DNA of 25,050 bases from a virus: the IMG/VR virus record IMGVR_UViG_3300028559_002412, positions 1-25,050 of that record; one strand, written 5' to 3'. A program made the position numbers and the translations under genes. The notes under the pieces are model-generated. The model was not told the DNA's origin, did no database searches, and worked only from the letters and a program-made list of their open reading frames with translations. Below are positions 1-8,322 of this stretch, piece by piece. The stretch's first letter is position 1. Every line of letters begins with the position of its first letter.

Positions 1-305
1 TCAGTGACAATACCACCATATGCTTCCACATTCTGTGTCACTATAGTAAAATCGGTATTTAATTTATTTTCAAATGAACAAGCATATTGATATACTTCAT
101 TACCAACTTTTTTATGTAGTTCAACAAACATAGGATTTGGTTCAATAATTACTGACCTCCATCCTTCGTCTTTGAAGTGTTTAGACATTGATAGAAATTC
201 TGGTGTCCCACCACCTACTTCAACAATAATTCCTTTATAATTAAAGTCTGGGTAATATTTATCTCTAATTATTTTGTCTGTTTCAAATTCTGCGTAATAG
301 TTCAT
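1..305 (-). CDS. FkbM-family methyltransferase-like protein, 3' part missing (partial)
   Basis: The start codon is at 305 and the frame is open to the window edge, giving 101 codons. I translated it by hand: it begins MNYYAEFETDKIIRDKYYP and has the SAM-binding glycine motif IIVEVGGGTPEFLS at about residues 26-39, then VIIEPNPMFVELHKK at about 52-66, where the acidic residue ending strand 2 would contact the cofactor ribose. This is the usual layout of FkbM / Methyltransf_21 O-methyltransferases, which methylate sugars in glycans. The start sits one base after the stop of the upstream FkbM gene, so it is the last visible gene of the glycan operon. The acceptor is unknown and the C-terminal half is not visible. 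Confidence 0.75.
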   Translation of the reverse strand, partial: MNYYAEFETDKIIRDKYYPDFNYKGIIVEVGGGTPEFLSMSKHFKDEGWRSVIIEPNPMFVELHKKVGNEVYQYACSFENKLNTDFTIVTQNVEAYGGIVT

Positions 306-306
306 T

Positions 307-954
307 TTATTGTTTAAATTTTTTAATATTATCATTTAATATAGATAAATAGTCATTATTGACATACCAATCTTCATAAGGTTTATTAAAATAGTCCGGA
401 TTTTTATCTAAACATAAAGCATTATCTAATACTCTTGTAAAATTATTTTCAGTTAATAATTTAAATAGACTATCTTTTTTTACTGGACCATCACAATACA
501 AATTGTGCTCTATGGTGAATAATTTTATATCCCAATTTTTAAAATTAAAAGATCTTAATATATCCAACTCATGTCCCTCTACATCAATCGATATATAATC
601 TATTTCTTTAGGTGCGTTATTTTGTATTAATATCGTATCTAATTTATAACAACTTACTACTGTTGAACCACCATTTATTCTATCACCACCAAAATTACAT
701 AATCCATCATAATTAGATGCGGCTGCATGTATATTAATACAGTTTCTATTTTGTTTTAATCTTTCAAAAACTTCTTTATTACCCTCAATGCATATTCCAC
801 TCCAATTTAAAAATTTTTCAAGAGTATAAGTATTACTTGTTTGAATACCATCATAAGCCCCTATTTCGAGAAAAAATCCATTAGATTTATAATCTAATAG
901 TTCACAAACCCATTTATCTTGGTTTGCCTGTGAGTAAAATAATATATTATTCAT
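307..954 (-). CDS. FkbM-family SAM-dependent methyltransferase
   Basis: 215 residues. Family hallmarks are visible: SQANQDKW near residue 8, the SAM-binding FFLEIGAYDG at about 27-36, an acidic residue in GICIEGNKEVFERL, and DYISIDVEGHELDILR at about 118-133, the conserved late motif of FkbM (Methyltransf_21) enzymes. Such enzymes usually O-methylate hydroxyls of polysaccharide sugars. It overlaps the upstream glycosyltransferase gene by 8 bases and is followed after one base by a second FkbM-like gene, so two methylation steps are probably coded side by side. It is cytoplasmic, with no signal peptide or membrane segment. The family call is firm; the acceptor sugar is unknown. Confidence 0.88.
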   Translation of the reverse strand: MNNILFYSQANQDKWVCELLDYKSNGFFLEIGAYDGIQTSNTYTLEKFLNWSGICIEGNKEVFERLKQNRNCINIHAAASNYDGLCNFGGDRINGGSTVVSCYKLDTILIQNNAPKEIDYISIDVEGHELDILRSFNFKNWDIKLFTIEHNLYCDGPVKKDSLFKLLTENNFTRVLDNALCLDKNPDYFNKPYEDWYVNNDYLSILNDNIKKFKQ

Positions 955-1879
955 TATTAGTTATTTTTTTTATAATATAATCATATTTTTCAATAAGTCT
1001 ATTGTTTGACCAGTATTCTTTGTATTTTTTAATCGGTTCTACGCCAGATTTTATTATGTCAATTAGAGACCTATCTTCAATACAAATTGATGGTGTTGAT
1101 CCTATTATATGTCTAAACATGTTTGATTTTGTTATAGCAATTGGTCTATCAACAGACAAAGCGTAATCAATAACTGAAGAAATACCCCTACCCGAATGTG
1201 AATCATATGGAAATAGATTAATATCACCAGAGGCTAAAAAATTTAGTAATTCATTTTCATTTAAAAAATCTCTAGTTATGTTTAATTTAACACCAGTTTT
1301 ATTTATAGAATTTTGACATTCTGATAAAACTTTTTCGGTCTCTTCTTTCGGTCTATCAAAATGCGCTGTAGTCATATGTAAATTTATGATAGCATCATCT
1401 AATTGTGAACAAACGATATCTATAACTCGTTTAAATCCTTTATCTGAAAAACTGAAACCAAAACTATTAATAGTTGTTATTGTTGTAACTGGATATGTGA
1501 TATTATCATATGATAATAAAGGTCTAGGTACTGAAAAAATATTTTCAGTATCGTTAATAGTTGGATCCTGTGATATATAGTAGTTATATCCATAATTTAG
1601 TGCCGAATTACCTTCATGTAAAATACCAACATGAATAATGTTCGGATACGAAATAATTAGGTTTCGTGATAACCATGGCATAACTGGACCATGATTATTA
1701 TAAATGATAACTGACGGATTATGTTCAGTTATTAATGAGTTATATTCTTGTACCGAATCAACTTCAACATAAATAATATTACTCAGAAGTGATTTTTTTA
1801 TTGTATTTCCAGTTCTAAGTCCGTATTGGTAAACACCACAAGCTGTTATTTTATGATTTATAAATAAGATTTTTTTCAT
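947..1879 (-). CDS. GT-B fold glycosyltransferase (GT4-like)
   Basis: 310 residues. The N-terminus KKILFINHKITACGVYQYG looks like the first Rossmann half of a GT-B enzyme. The second half starts near INSFGFSFSDKGFKRVIDIV, the usual group-1 linker, where the domain offers a fresh start of the nucleotide-sugar site. It is followed by ENELLNFLASGDINLFPY and HSGRGISSVIDYALS, resembling the GT4 segment in which an acidic/Gly-rich loop binds the donor phosphate (here the usual E-x7-E is not obvious). It shares one base with the preceding gene (TAATG stop/start) and so is probably translationally coupled. Donor and acceptor cannot be read from the sequence. Confidence 0.75.
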   Translation of the reverse strand: MKKILFINHKITACGVYQYGLRTGNTIKKSLLSNIIYVEVDSVQEYNSLITEHNPSVIIYNNHGPVMPWLSRNLIISYPNIIHVGILHEGNSALNYGYNYYISQDPTINDTENIFSVPRPLLSYDNITYPVTTITTINSFGFSFSDKGFKRVIDIVCSQLDDAIINLHMTTAHFDRPKEETEKVLSECQNSINKTGVKLNITRDFLNENELLNFLASGDINLFPYDSHSGRGISSVIDYALSVDRPIAITKSNMFRHIIGSTPSICIEDRSLIDIIKSGVEPIKKYKEYWSNNRLIEKYDYIIKKITNNE

Positions 1880-2658
1880 TATATTTTTATGTTAATTAAT
1901 TTTGAGTTATGTTTATTATTGGCATTCAGAAACCATGATATCTTTTCTGAATAGTTATGTTCGCCATTATAAAATTCAGCTGACAATTTGTGTAATTCAC
2001 AAATTCTTAAAACATCTAATGATGATGCTATAGCGAACGGTAATGACTGATTTCCAATAAATAATCGACATGAATTTATGGATGTTACCATATCATCAAC
2101 ATTTTTAACTAAATGCGGTTTTACGTTGTCATGGTCTTTAAATCTAAATGAATTATATTCTTCAACACTAGTTGTCAAAAAATATACGTCTTCATCTATT
2201 GAGTCTAAAAATGAACACCAATTGAACTCTTCATTATGTCTTTTATTTGAGTTGTGAATTAATATTTTATTTTTTACTTTATCGTCTGTTTTTTTTGTTA
2301 TAATCCATTTATATTCTTGTGAAATATCAAAATTAAAATACCCGCTTAATAATTCCGTCCATGTTTTGAAAGGTGTCATATCCCTCCATTTATTTAGGTT
2401 TATATAATTTTCGTCAAATTCACGAGGTAAAATTTTATATTCGTTTATATAGTCTTGAGCAAGAATTAATTCAAGAGTATCTTCATAAGATTTATTCAAA
2501 TCAAAAGTGAAATTACCACAAGCACTCAAACCATATGAAAAGTCAGCAATATATAAATTGGCTTTAGAATTTTTTTTTTCACAGATACATTTAACTGCAT
2601 ATAACTGATGTATTAAGTCACCAACTTGTCCACAACTAATAAAATTTATTATATTCAT
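1879..2658 (-). CDS. GT9-like / heptosyltransferase-fold protein, probable glycosyltransferase
   Basis: 259 residues. The start MNIINFISCGQVGDLIHQLYAVK resembles the glycine-rich N-terminus of GT9-type (ADP-heptose:LPS transferase-like) proteins, and the C-terminal SCRLFIGNQSLPFAIASSLD matches the family segment in which a Gly-Asn/Asp-Ser motif precedes the donor site. The middle (KILIHNSNKRHNEEFNW) fits the inter-domain strand. The protein is shorter than typical heptosyltransferases (about 320-350 residues). TAATG overlaps link it to the genes on both sides. The assignment rests on motif resemblance; it could be another GT-B family. Confidence 0.6.
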   Translation of the reverse strand: MNIINFISCGQVGDLIHQLYAVKCICEKKNSKANLYIADFSYGLSACGNFTFDLNKSYEDTLELILAQDYINEYKILPREFDENYINLNKWRDMTPFKTWTELLSGYFNFDISQEYKWIITKKTDDKVKNKILIHNSNKRHNEEFNWCSFLDSIDEDVYFLTTSVEEYNSFRFKDHDNVKPHLVKNVDDMVTSINSCRLFIGNQSLPFAIASSLDVLRICELHKLSAEFYNGEHNYSEKISWFLNANNKHNSKLINIKI

Positions 2659-3452
2659 TATAAAAATAGATGTTTATATTTTTCTTTATTCTTTAATAGA
2701 TACTCTGGTAAACCTGTTTCATCAACCCTAGAACCTATTTCTCTATTAATCATATAATTTTGACTATAAACTGGATGTTTAAAATCAGATATTTTTTTAT
2801 TTATACCACCTAAGGCATTAAAATGCCAACCACCATCTTCAAAAAATATATAAGAAGTTTTTCTTAATGTTCTTAAATGATTTAAGCAATTATTTTTAAT
2901 ATTTTTATAAGCTGTCACAATAGGTCCAGTAAATGGATTTGAATTAATGGTCCATTCTTCATTTGTTCGAACGTTTAAATAGTTGATATAACATTTATTA
3001 ATCATTGGTTTATAAATGTTATCATTAACAGGATATTCAATTTCATAATTCCATATTTCATCTACATCTGAAACAAAACACAGATCATCATCGTCTAAAT
3101 TAATTAAAGCATTTTTAATTAATTCTTTTTGGTAAAACTCTTTTAACCAACAAAGATGTTCATGTGTAACATTATCACTTTTACTGGCCATTTCTAATAC
3201 AACTTGATCACAAATAGTGTCAGTAAAATCTATAGGTGTATCTTTAATAACATAATGTATTATCTTATGTGAAAAAGGTTTAAAACGATCCTTATTCAAT
3301 TCGAAATAAAGTGGTTTTTCAAAACCACTAAATGTTTCAGTTGCTTCAACAACAACAAAAAAGTCAACATAATCATTTAATATATTGAATCTTAATTCTA
3401 CCATATCTAATTCATTATTAAATGAAAAAATATCATATTTTTTACCACTCAT
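2658..3452 (-). CDS. GT17-family N-acetylglucosaminyltransferase-like protein
   Basis: 264 residues from the ATG at 3452. Just after the start comes YDIFSFNNELDMVELRFN, then DYVDFFVVVEATETFSG and KPLYFELNKDRF, the signature N-terminus of GT17 (Glyco_transf_17, the family of beta-1,4-mannosyl-glycoprotein beta-1,4-GlcNAc-transferase). DDDDLCFVSDVDEIWN supplies the DxD-type metal site (SDVDE). The frame is open further upstream, but those codons overlap the neighbouring gene out of frame. The chosen ATG lies one base after that gene's stop (TAATATG), the same spacing as at the next junction, and puts the conserved motif at residue 5. Bacterial GT17 members build surface glycans; the exact sugar is unknown. 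Confidence 0.85.
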   Translation of the reverse strand: MSGKKYDIFSFNNELDMVELRFNILNDYVDFFVVVEATETFSGFEKPLYFELNKDRFKPFSHKIIHYVIKDTPIDFTDTICDQVVLEMASKSDNVTHEHLCWLKEFYQKELIKNALINLDDDDLCFVSDVDEIWNYEIEYPVNDNIYKPMINKCYINYLNVRTNEEWTINSNPFTGPIVTAYKNIKNNCLNHLRTLRKTSYIFFEDGGWHFNALGGINKKISDFKHPVYSQNYMINREIGSRVDETGLPEYLLKNKEKYKHLFL

Positions 3453-3453
3453 A

Positions 3454-4347
3454 TTAGTTCCAAAAATTATTGTTTTTTTTATATTCATCAAATCCAATAA
3501 CACATTCCTCAAAAGTAAAAATATTATTTTCTCTATCAATATAATTGTGGTTTTGGAAAATGTTATAACCACAAGACCAATAACCATCAGATATATTATG
3601 TCTACCCCAATATTTTGGTGCAATAATATATTTGTTTGTTTCACTACATAATGTTGCAAAATAAGGGAAACTTGAGTTGGATAGTATTAGATAATGTGCA
3701 TTTTTGATAATTGTAAAATCAGTCGCTATATCAAAATGTAAAACTTTAAATGTGGGAAAAAATTGAGATGCCCTCTGTGTATCATCTGTAATAACAACAA
3801 ATTCAAAGTTAGAATTTATTTTTAACATACGATTAATGGCATTATTCCAATAAGTTTGGGTTAAATAAAAATGTGGAACTCCAGCATATTCACCACCTCT
3901 AAAATTTATAACACAAATATTTTCATCTGAAAAATCGTAACAATCCTTTTCTGGTTTAAACCTAAACCATTGTTTAATTTCTGTCTTTCTATGTATAATC
4001 CTTTTTTCAGATTGAAAATTACCATCTAATTTAGTGTTATCAACAATTAATTCTAATAAAGGATCATCAATACTGATATCACTTCCATTGGGGTGTCTAG
4101 TTACTTTCTCTTTATAGTAGTGTAGTATTCCATTCGGTAAAGTAGTTGGTGGTGCGCCTTCATATGGGCTACTACCACCGATTACAGGTAACCCTAAATC
4201 TAAGTCAATAAAATCCAAACATTTTAATTTATGTGGGTTCATGATACCAAAATCATAACCTTTATCTAATGCAATAACCCTCACTGTCACGTAACAAGCT
4301 AATTGGTTTCCCAAACCTTGACCATTATATATTTCTGTTACTATCAT
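3454..4347 (-). CDS. GT11-like glycosyltransferase (alpha-1,2-fucosyltransferase superfamily)
   Basis: 297 residues from ATG 4347. The first motif EIYNGQGLGNQLACYVTVR matches the GxGNQ start of GT11 enzymes. INFRGGEYAGVP corresponds to the family's HxRRGDY-type GDP-fucose segment, although the usual HxRR is FRGG here. VVITDDTQRASQFFP matches the F/I-SDD motif, and LILSNSSFPYFATL the conserved SNSSFSWW-like motif. An ATG 21 bases upstream is possible, but would overlap the preceding gene by 20 bases; 4347 repeats the one-base stop/start spacing of this operon and begins at the conserved strand. The likely reaction is transfer of a (deoxy)hexose from a GDP sugar. The altered arginine motif makes fucose as donor uncertain. 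Confidence 0.72.
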   Translation of the reverse strand: MIVTEIYNGQGLGNQLACYVTVRVIALDKGYDFGIMNPHKLKCLDFIDLDLGLPVIGGSSPYEGAPPTTLPNGILHYYKEKVTRHPNGSDISIDDPLLELIVDNTKLDGNFQSEKRIIHRKTEIKQWFRFKPEKDCYDFSDENICVINFRGGEYAGVPHFYLTQTYWNNAINRMLKINSNFEFVVITDDTQRASQFFPTFKVLHFDIATDFTIIKNAHYLILSNSSFPYFATLCSETNKYIIAPKYWGRHNISDGYWSCGYNIFQNHNYIDRENNIFTFEECVIGFDEYKKNNNFWN

Positions 4348-4348
4348 A

Positions 4349-5737
4349 TTATTTATTATATTTTTCAAACATTAATTTGATTTCATTATTTTTAATTTCT
4401 TGTGATAATGTGTTTGAAACACTATCGGCCCATGTTCTATTTACAACTGTTATTAAATTCAAATAAGATGGTTCACCATGTTTCATGTACATCCTTTTAT
4501 AATATTCAACATCCATTAACCAAATCAAATCCTCATCAAAATATAGTTTATCTTCAGTGTTTTTAATTGTTATAACACTAGGTGAGCTAATTCTATTATT
4601 ACCTAAATGAATATCAGATGTCCAAGAAGGATAAAATGGTCTATACATTACAATACCATCATTCGTGTGTTCACAAGCAGATGCTAACCAAACAATATTC
4701 TCAGTTTTCTCAATATGTTTTTTAATTATATCTAACGAGTTTTCACTGAATAGAAAATCATCTTGCCATAATAATTTAATCCACTCTCCATTTGATTTTT
4801 TAATTGCATTATTTATATTTGGTGATGATCCACCAATCTTATATTCATTTCTGAAATACCTAATATTTAAATTATCTTTCCATTTCTCACACAAATCTTT
4901 AATTACATCATCTTTACTATGGTCAGATACAACAACTTCAAAATTTTTAAATGTTTGTCTAGATAATTTAACAAAACTAAAATTTAGAAACTCTTCTCCA
5001 TACCCTTTCATTTCATATGTAGGAATTGCTATTGAAAAGAATGGTTTATTTGATAATAATTTTTCAAGTTTTGATATATTCATAGATTGGTTCTTTGGAA
5101 CATATGATGGACTAAAACTTTTTAAAACATTATTTTTAGTAACTAATGCTAATTCATGCATAGTTTTAGTATCTGTACCAACATTATACAAACCACTTGT
5201 GCCTGACTCAATAATTGTAACTATTAAATTAGATATAATATTTACGTAATCGAAATTTCCCACTTGATCTATCCATGCAGATTCATGAGTAAAAGGATTA
5301 GGTTTGTGTGTACATCTTATCAGTAAATAATCTTTACATTGCAATTGAACTAATCCATCAGCAAGTAATTTAGTATATCCATACCAATTATTACAATGAA
5401 CTGGAACATCTTCTTCAGATGCATTATTTACGGAACCAGCGTAAACATAATCTGATGATATATGAATAAATTTTATTGATTTTTCATTACAATATCTAAT
5501 TAGTTTATCTACAAAGACATAATTTACATTCCAATGTTCACTTTTATCAGTGGAATAAGTATCTGTATTTGCAATACAATTTATTATAATGTCTGCCTCA
5601 TAATTACTTAGAAAATTTTCAATATATTTTATATCTAAATTGTCTTTTTTTCTAGAAACATAATTCCATCCTGTCTGTCTAACTATTTCTTTTCCTAGGA
5701 TACCATCACCAAGTACTAATACATTTAATTCACCCAT
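4349..5737 (-). CDS. Fusion protein: RmlD-like NAD(P)-dependent sugar reductase + GT2 glycosyltransferase
   Basis: 462 residues with two domains. Residues about 1-230 are an extended SDR of RmlD (dTDP-4-dehydrorhamnose reductase) type: VLVLGDGILGKEIV is the glycine-rich dinucleotide loop, HISSDYVYAG carries the catalytic Ser/Thr region, and YGYTK is the YxxxK pair. Residues about 235-460 are a GT-A (GT2) domain: FFSIAIPTYEMKGYG, NFEVVVSDHSKDD, and a metal-binding WQDDF replacing the usual DxD. No short linker ORF break is present, so this is one polypeptide. Coupling a keto-sugar reductase to a transferase suggests that the reduced sugar is handed directly to transfer. The gene overlaps the upstream dehydrase gene by 13 bases, which fits a shared deoxysugar pathway. 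Confidence 0.82.
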   Translation of the reverse strand: MGELNVLVLGDGILGKEIVRQTGWNYVSRKKDNLDIKYIENFLSNYEADIIINCIANTDTYSTDKSEHWNVNYVFVDKLIRYCNEKSIKFIHISSDYVYAGSVNNASEEDVPVHCNNWYGYTKLLADGLVQLQCKDYLLIRCTHKPNPFTHESAWIDQVGNFDYVNIISNLIVTIIESGTSGLYNVGTDTKTMHELALVTKNNVLKSFSPSYVPKNQSMNISKLEKLLSNKPFFSIAIPTYEMKGYGEEFLNFSFVKLSRQTFKNFEVVVSDHSKDDVIKDLCEKWKDNLNIRYFRNEYKIGGSSPNINNAIKKSNGEWIKLLWQDDFLFSENSLDIIKKHIEKTENIVWLASACEHTNDGIVMYRPFYPSWTSDIHLGNNRISSPSVITIKNTEDKLYFDEDLIWLMDVEYYKRMYMKHGEPSYLNLITVVNRTWADSVSNTLSQEIKNNEIKLMFEKYNK

Positions 5738-7023
5738 TTATCTTCAAAAGTATTTTCTATATAGTCAAAGACAATTTCATCATAGTGAGGTGCGGCACCC
5801 AAAAAGAAAACCTTATCCAATACTTGATTTGCATTTGGATACTTGGTTAAGTCATCTAAATGGTTATAACCTGGATGCATTAATACGTTACCAGCAAAAT
5901 AGTTTCTAGTTTGAATTTTATTTGATTCTAGAAAACCAACAAGTTTATCTTTGATAATTTTGTCATCACAAATAAAAGGAGTTCCAAACCAACACGTATC
6001 AGATTTATCTAACGTTTCAACACCTTTGATACCTTTTACATGTTTCAAAATAATGCTTTCAACTCTATTTTTACTTTCTTTTCGTTTTCTATCAATCTCA
6101 TTGAATTTGGTTAGTTGAACCAATCCGATAGATCCTTGTAAATCCATAGGTTTAAGGTTATAACCCATGTTGGTGAAGACATATTTGTGATCAATTGTAC
6201 CATCATAAGAATCAAGCCATTTATCAAATCTATTTCCACATGTACCACAAGAAAGCAAGTTAGCAGAACCAACACAATAACAATCTCGACCCCACCAAGA
6301 AAAACTTGTAAATAATTTTTTTAAATCTAGAATATTCGTACAAACAATTCCACCTTCACCTGTTGATATATGATGAGCGGGATAAAAGGAAGATGTCCAT
6401 GCGATGTAATAATCTGATAGATGTCTACCATTCCATTTAGAACCGATACTATCACAACTATCACCAATTAATTTGATATTGTGTTTCTCACAAAGTGTTG
6501 TTAGGAAATCCATATCTGGTGGGTTACCTAGCACTGGTGATACAAAAATACCTTTAGTTTTGCTAGTAATTTTTTCTTCAATTTTATTAACATCAAAATT
6601 AAGTGTATCATACTCAATATCGACAAAAACTGGTACTAGATTATTCTGCACCAGTGTTGATATCGTAGTAGGGAAACCTACTGGTGAAACAATAATTTCA
6701 TCACCATCATTCCACCCAAAATATTTTTTAAGTGCAGCAATCATTACCAAATTAGCAGAGCTACCAGAGTTGACCATTTGTGCATATTTAACACCAAATG
6801 TTTTCGCAAATTGGTTTTCAAATTTGTGTACATTTTCTCCAGCTACCAGCCACTTGCCGGTCATCAATGTAGAAATAGCACTAACTATTTCTTGATTGTC
6901 CCAATAGGGACCAGAATATAAAATCTGACTTCTACCAGGAATAAAATTCTGATTATAGAGGTATTTAGGATTATTATTTTTTAAATAGTAATCAATATTA
7001 TTAAGTAATTCTTCTATATTCAT
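5725..7023 (-). CDS. RfbH/E1-like 3-dehydrase (DegT/DnrJ/EryC1/StrS fold) for 3,6-dideoxyhexose synthesis
   Basis: 432 residues of the DegT aminotransferase fold. In the place of the PLP-binding lysine there is histidine: FYPAHHISTGEGG, His218. That substitution is the mark of the dehydrases E1 (RfbH/AscC) and ColD, which remove the 3-hydroxyl of a 4-keto-6-deoxyhexose instead of transaminating. Cys190 and Cys248 are exactly 57 residues apart, followed by Cys250 and then Cys259/Cys262, close to the C-x57-C-x-C-x7-C [2Fe-2S] signature of E1, which ColD lacks. The last spacing is 8 here instead of 7. The substrate is therefore more likely CDP-4-keto-6-deoxyglucose. No E3 reductase or CDP-glucose enzymes are in the window, so host or distant phage genes must supply them. 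Confidence 0.88.
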   Translation of the reverse strand: MNIEELLNNIDYYLKNNNPKYLYNQNFIPGRSQILYSGPYWDNQEIVSAISTLMTGKWLVAGENVHKFENQFAKTFGVKYAQMVNSGSSANLVMIAALKKYFGWNDGDEIIVSPVGFPTTISTLVQNNLVPVFVDIEYDTLNFDVNKIEEKITSKTKGIFVSPVLGNPPDMDFLTTLCEKHNIKLIGDSCDSIGSKWNGRHLSDYYIAWTSSFYPAHHISTGEGGIVCTNILDLKKLFTSFSWWGRDCYCVGSANLLSCGTCGNRFDKWLDSYDGTIDHKYVFTNMGYNLKPMDLQGSIGLVQLTKFNEIDRKRKESKNRVESIILKHVKGIKGVETLDKSDTCWFGTPFICDDKIIKDKLVGFLESNKIQTRNYFAGNVLMHPGYNHLDDLTKYPNANQVLDKVFFLGAAPHYDEIVFDYIENTFEDKWVN

Positions 7024-7082
7024 TAAATATGTTTTTTTATTATATAACTAAATAATAATATTGTTCAATATAAAACTAATAA

Positions 7083-7769
7083 TCACTTATTATAAACTAT
7101 ATTTAAATAGTAATTTCTTAATTGCACATTCTTTCTAATAATTTCGTTCATATTATTTCTTGAAGTAGCATTATCATCATGTCTTCTATGTCTGACTATT
7201 ATATCAGGAAGATTCTTAATAATTAATTTATTAGCTAAAGAACGACACCACAACTCTAAATCTTCGGTTCCGTCAAAATCTGGATTATATCCACCAATAT
7301 TAACTATTGATTCTTTCTTAAACATTATAGTTGGATGATTCATAAACCAATCTGTATATTTCATAATATCATTTGGAATATCTAATGGATGATGGGTTAT
7401 ACTTGAACTCTTTCCGAAAAGTTCCATTTGACCACCAAGAATATCAATTTGATTTTTTTCAAAAAAATCAAATTGTTTTTGTAGCCTATCTAAAGTCATT
7501 ATATCGTCAGCGTCCATTCTGCAAATTAAATCATATTTAGCATTTTGTATTCCTAAATTCAATGCCTTTGAAATACCACCTCTCTCTATTTCAAAAAGTT
7601 TCCAATTTTCCTTAACTAATGTTCTTAGAAATTGAGAAACTTCCTCGTTTGATCCATCATTTACTAAAATGACTTCATAATCCTTGAAAGTCTGTGAATT
7701 TATACTATCAACACATTCTTCAATAAACTCAATCGGTGTATTATATACTGGAATTACTATTGATATCAT
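7083..7769 (-). CDS. Family 2 glycosyltransferase (GT-A)
   Basis: 228 residues. Classic GT2 order: ISIVIPVYNTPIEFIEECVDS at the N-terminus, YEVILVNDGSNE (first acidic donor contact), GGISKALNLGI, and YDLICRMDADDIM with the DADD metal-binding motif near residue 92. DFDGTEDLELWCRSLA carries the ED that acts as the catalytic base region. RHRRHDDNATSRNN closes the domain. There is no membrane segment, so it is soluble or peripheral. It sits 4 bases after the methyltransferase-like gene and 59 bases before the RfbH-like gene; that gap is the widest in the cassette and contains only AT-rich sequence. Confidence 0.9.
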   Translation of the reverse strand: MISIVIPVYNTPIEFIEECVDSINSQTFKDYEVILVNDGSNEEVSQFLRTLVKENWKLFEIERGGISKALNLGIQNAKYDLICRMDADDIMTLDRLQKQFDFFEKNQIDILGGQMELFGKSSSITHHPLDIPNDIMKYTDWFMNHPTIMFKKESIVNIGGYNPDFDGTEDLELWCRSLANKLIIKNLPDIIVRHRRHDDNATSRNNMNEIIRKNVQLRNYYLNIVYNK

Positions 7770-7773
7770 TTTA

Positions 7774-8322
7774 TTAATTTATATTTGCAACCAATACATC
7801 TTCAGGTGTTTCACCTTCTTCATATGTTATTTGATATCCTGGATTTATTTCCTTTATCATATTTATGATTCTTTCGATGAAAACATTTGAGCCCCATCCG
7901 ATTTTTCCAATAATTCTTACATCATCAACTAATATTGTGTGTGTCTTTATATGATGATTTTTTATAATTTCTAACTCTTCATAAAGTGGACACCAATTAA
8001 CATCCGGGGTGACATTAGGAACAAAGTTCCCACCATCTATATGGGCATCTAATAAAATAGTAACTGGTTCGTTAATTTCAGCCAATATCTCTCCTAATTT
8101 TTCATTTGAATTTCCTTTGATAGCTACAACTTTATTTTCAGTTATGAGATGACTTAAATTACCAAGTGAAATCTGGTATAGATAATCCTGTAACTCTATT
8201 GTATAAACTTTTTCATATCCAAGTTCTTCAATAGCACCCTTAGTAGTCATACCCATATAAGTTCCAGTTTCAATGAGAATATTCTTTTTGTACTTTCTTA
8301 ATACTTCTTTATTTACTGACAT
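7774..8322 (-). CDS. Class I SAM-methyltransferase-like protein
   Basis: 182 residues. KNILIETGTYMGMTTKGA at about residues 13-30 matches the glycine-rich SAM loop of class I methyltransferases, and KVYTIELQDYL supplies the following acidic residue. VTILLDAHIDGGN and HTILVDDVRIIG resemble the DxH and metal-facing acidic segments seen in the Methyltransf_24/TylF-like group, which methylate sugar hydroxyls. The gene overlaps the fucosyltransferase-like gene by 14 bases. The protein is somewhat short for the family, and the exact subgroup is uncertain. Confidence 0.65.
   Translation of the reverse strand: MSVNKEVLRKYKKNILIETGTYMGMTTKGAIEELGYEKVYTIELQDYLYQISLGNLSHLITENKVVAIKGNSNEKLGEILAEINEPVTILLDAHIDGGNFVPNVTPDVNWCPLYEELEIIKNHHIKTHTILVDDVRIIGKIGWGSNVFIERIINMIKEINPGYQITYEEGETPEDVLVANIN

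Noticed and set aside
3453-3659. N-terminal extension of 69 residues on the GT17 protein
   Set aside because: It overlaps the end of the GT11-like gene out of frame, is odd in composition, and precedes the conserved GT17 start; the ATG at 3452 fits the one-base spacing seen at the next junction.
4665-5249. 194-codon plus-strand ORF inside the reductase-GT2 gene
   Set aside because: It is antisense to conserved coding sequence and its product looks like a shadow translation of AT-rich codons.
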